Source: Marsupella aquatica (Eukaryota > Marchantiophyta). Taken from it: a DNA stretch of 64,000 nt. Below, piece by piece: positions 63,505 to 64,000 of the stretch. Within the stretch, counting starts at the first letter, position 1. The number at the start of each line of letters is the position of its first letter. The notes beneath the pieces are model-generated. The model saw only the letters and a program-made list of their open reading frames with translations, did not search any database and was not told the DNA's origin. The stretch is from NCBI GenBank assembly GCA_973895155.1, contig OZ316899.1, forward strand, positions 12,586,001-12,650,000, read 5' to 3'. The position numbers were made by a program, and so were the translations under genes.

Positions 63505-64000
63505 ATGAATACAGTCGAAAAATTATTATGGCCAGCACTTAAAGTCGACGGATCCAACTATTTGACGTGGATCACAGATGTCGAAACTTACTTTACATCA
63601 CAAGACCTTGAAGACACCTTAGATACCGACATCGATGTCACGCTCAAACAAAAGGCTAAGGCAGCGTTTCTACTCAGGCAACATCTAACCCCTCAACTAA
63701 AGAATGAGTATATGAACGAAATTAATCCAAGAAAACTATGGGATCTCCTCAAAGCCCGATTTGATCATATGAGGGAGATATGGCTCCCAGAGGCAAGAAG
63801 GGATTGGCATAACCTGCGCGTCATGGACCACACCACAATTGCCAATTACAATAGCGCACTGTGCAGAATTACATCTCAATTAGAAATGTGTGGACATCCA
63901 ATAAATGACATAGATAGAATCGATAAGACACTATCGACATTCCCTGAATCTAATATCACATTAGGTACACAATATAGGAACATGCGTTTCACTAAGTACT
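63505..64000 (+). CDS. gag: Ty1/copia Gag, partial (runs off the window)
   Basis: Open from ATG 63505 to the end of the window (165 codons, no stop). It begins MNTVEKLLWPALKVDGSNYL and continues TWITDVETYFTSQDLED, KAAFLLRQHLTPQLKNEY, LWDLLKARFDHMREIWLPEA, TIANYNSALCRITSQLEMCG. This is the N-terminal gag domain of plant copia elements (UBN2/Retrotran_gag type). No break is seen, so this copy may be younger than the gypsy elements. Zinc knuckle and pol would lie beyond the window. Confidence 0.85.
   Translation, partial: MNTVEKLLWPALKVDGSNYLTWITDVETYFTSQDLEDTLDTDIDVTLKQKAKAAFLLRQHLTPQLKNEYMNEINPRKLWDLLKARFDHMREIWLPEARRDWHNLRVMDHTTIANYNSALCRITSQLEMCGHPINDIDRIDKTLSTFPESNITLGTQYRNMRFTKY

Noticed and set aside
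1-64000. tRNA or rRNA genes
   Set aside because: No cloverleaf or rRNA-like stretch was recognised. The tRNA-like strings found are only the short primer-binding sites.

Overview
The window is land-plant nuclear DNA made almost entirely of nested retrotransposons. It has no intact host gene. Plant origin is supported by Athila/Tat-like Ty3/gypsy elements, an L1-type LINE with a plant-style zf-RVT C-terminus, a Ty1/copia gag, (TTTAGGG) telomere-type sequence and a broken PLS-type PPR gene. The PPR wording resembles mosses and other seed-free plants. That narrower placement is inference.

Three non-chromodomain Ty3/gypsy families (called A, B and C here) account for most of 1-52881. All have very long LTRs (A about 4.7 kb, B about 3.3-3.6 kb, C about 4.0 kb). 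The LTR itself carries a long sense-strand ORF: an N-terminal globular domain that aligns by eye between families, a basic NLS-like patch and a helical or coiled-coil tail. This LTR-resident gene is the most unusual thing here.

Layout. 1-6804: rest of the 5' LTR of a plus-strand A element, with a 750-bp tandem duplication and a 2.2-kb TG...CA insertion (E). 6805-9331: A primer-binding site, gag and protease. 9332-13327: 5' LTR of a C element inserted in that protease; 13328-15965: its gag and protease. 15966-16749: end of a fourth LTR (D), joined to C at a telomere-like sequence. 16750-17474 and 50674-52498: halves of an A-family LTR (A') on the minus strand, split by a B element at 17475-50673 (5-bp duplication TTGGT). 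Inside B, a minus-strand A element occupies 28938-46601 (duplication GTCCC). Inside that A, a solo C LTR occupies 35970-39959 (duplication CCATC). A' itself sits in an older A LTR (A'', 52499-52881), giving five levels of nesting.

52882 to about 56250: 5'-truncated LINE. 57182-58171: Mutator-like foldback element. 59036-60378: PPR pseudogene. 61346-61456: 37-bp minisatellite. About 62900-64000: start of a Ty1/copia element whose gag runs off the window.

The elements follow the order LTR, PBS, gag (Lys- then Ser-rich linker, zinc knuckles), DGG-type protease, RT, RNase H, integrase, polypurine tract, LTR. B has an additional 299-codon ORF before gag. Most coding breaks with a known counterpart are CGA, CAA or CAG turned into a stop, the pattern expected of cytosine deamination in silenced DNA.
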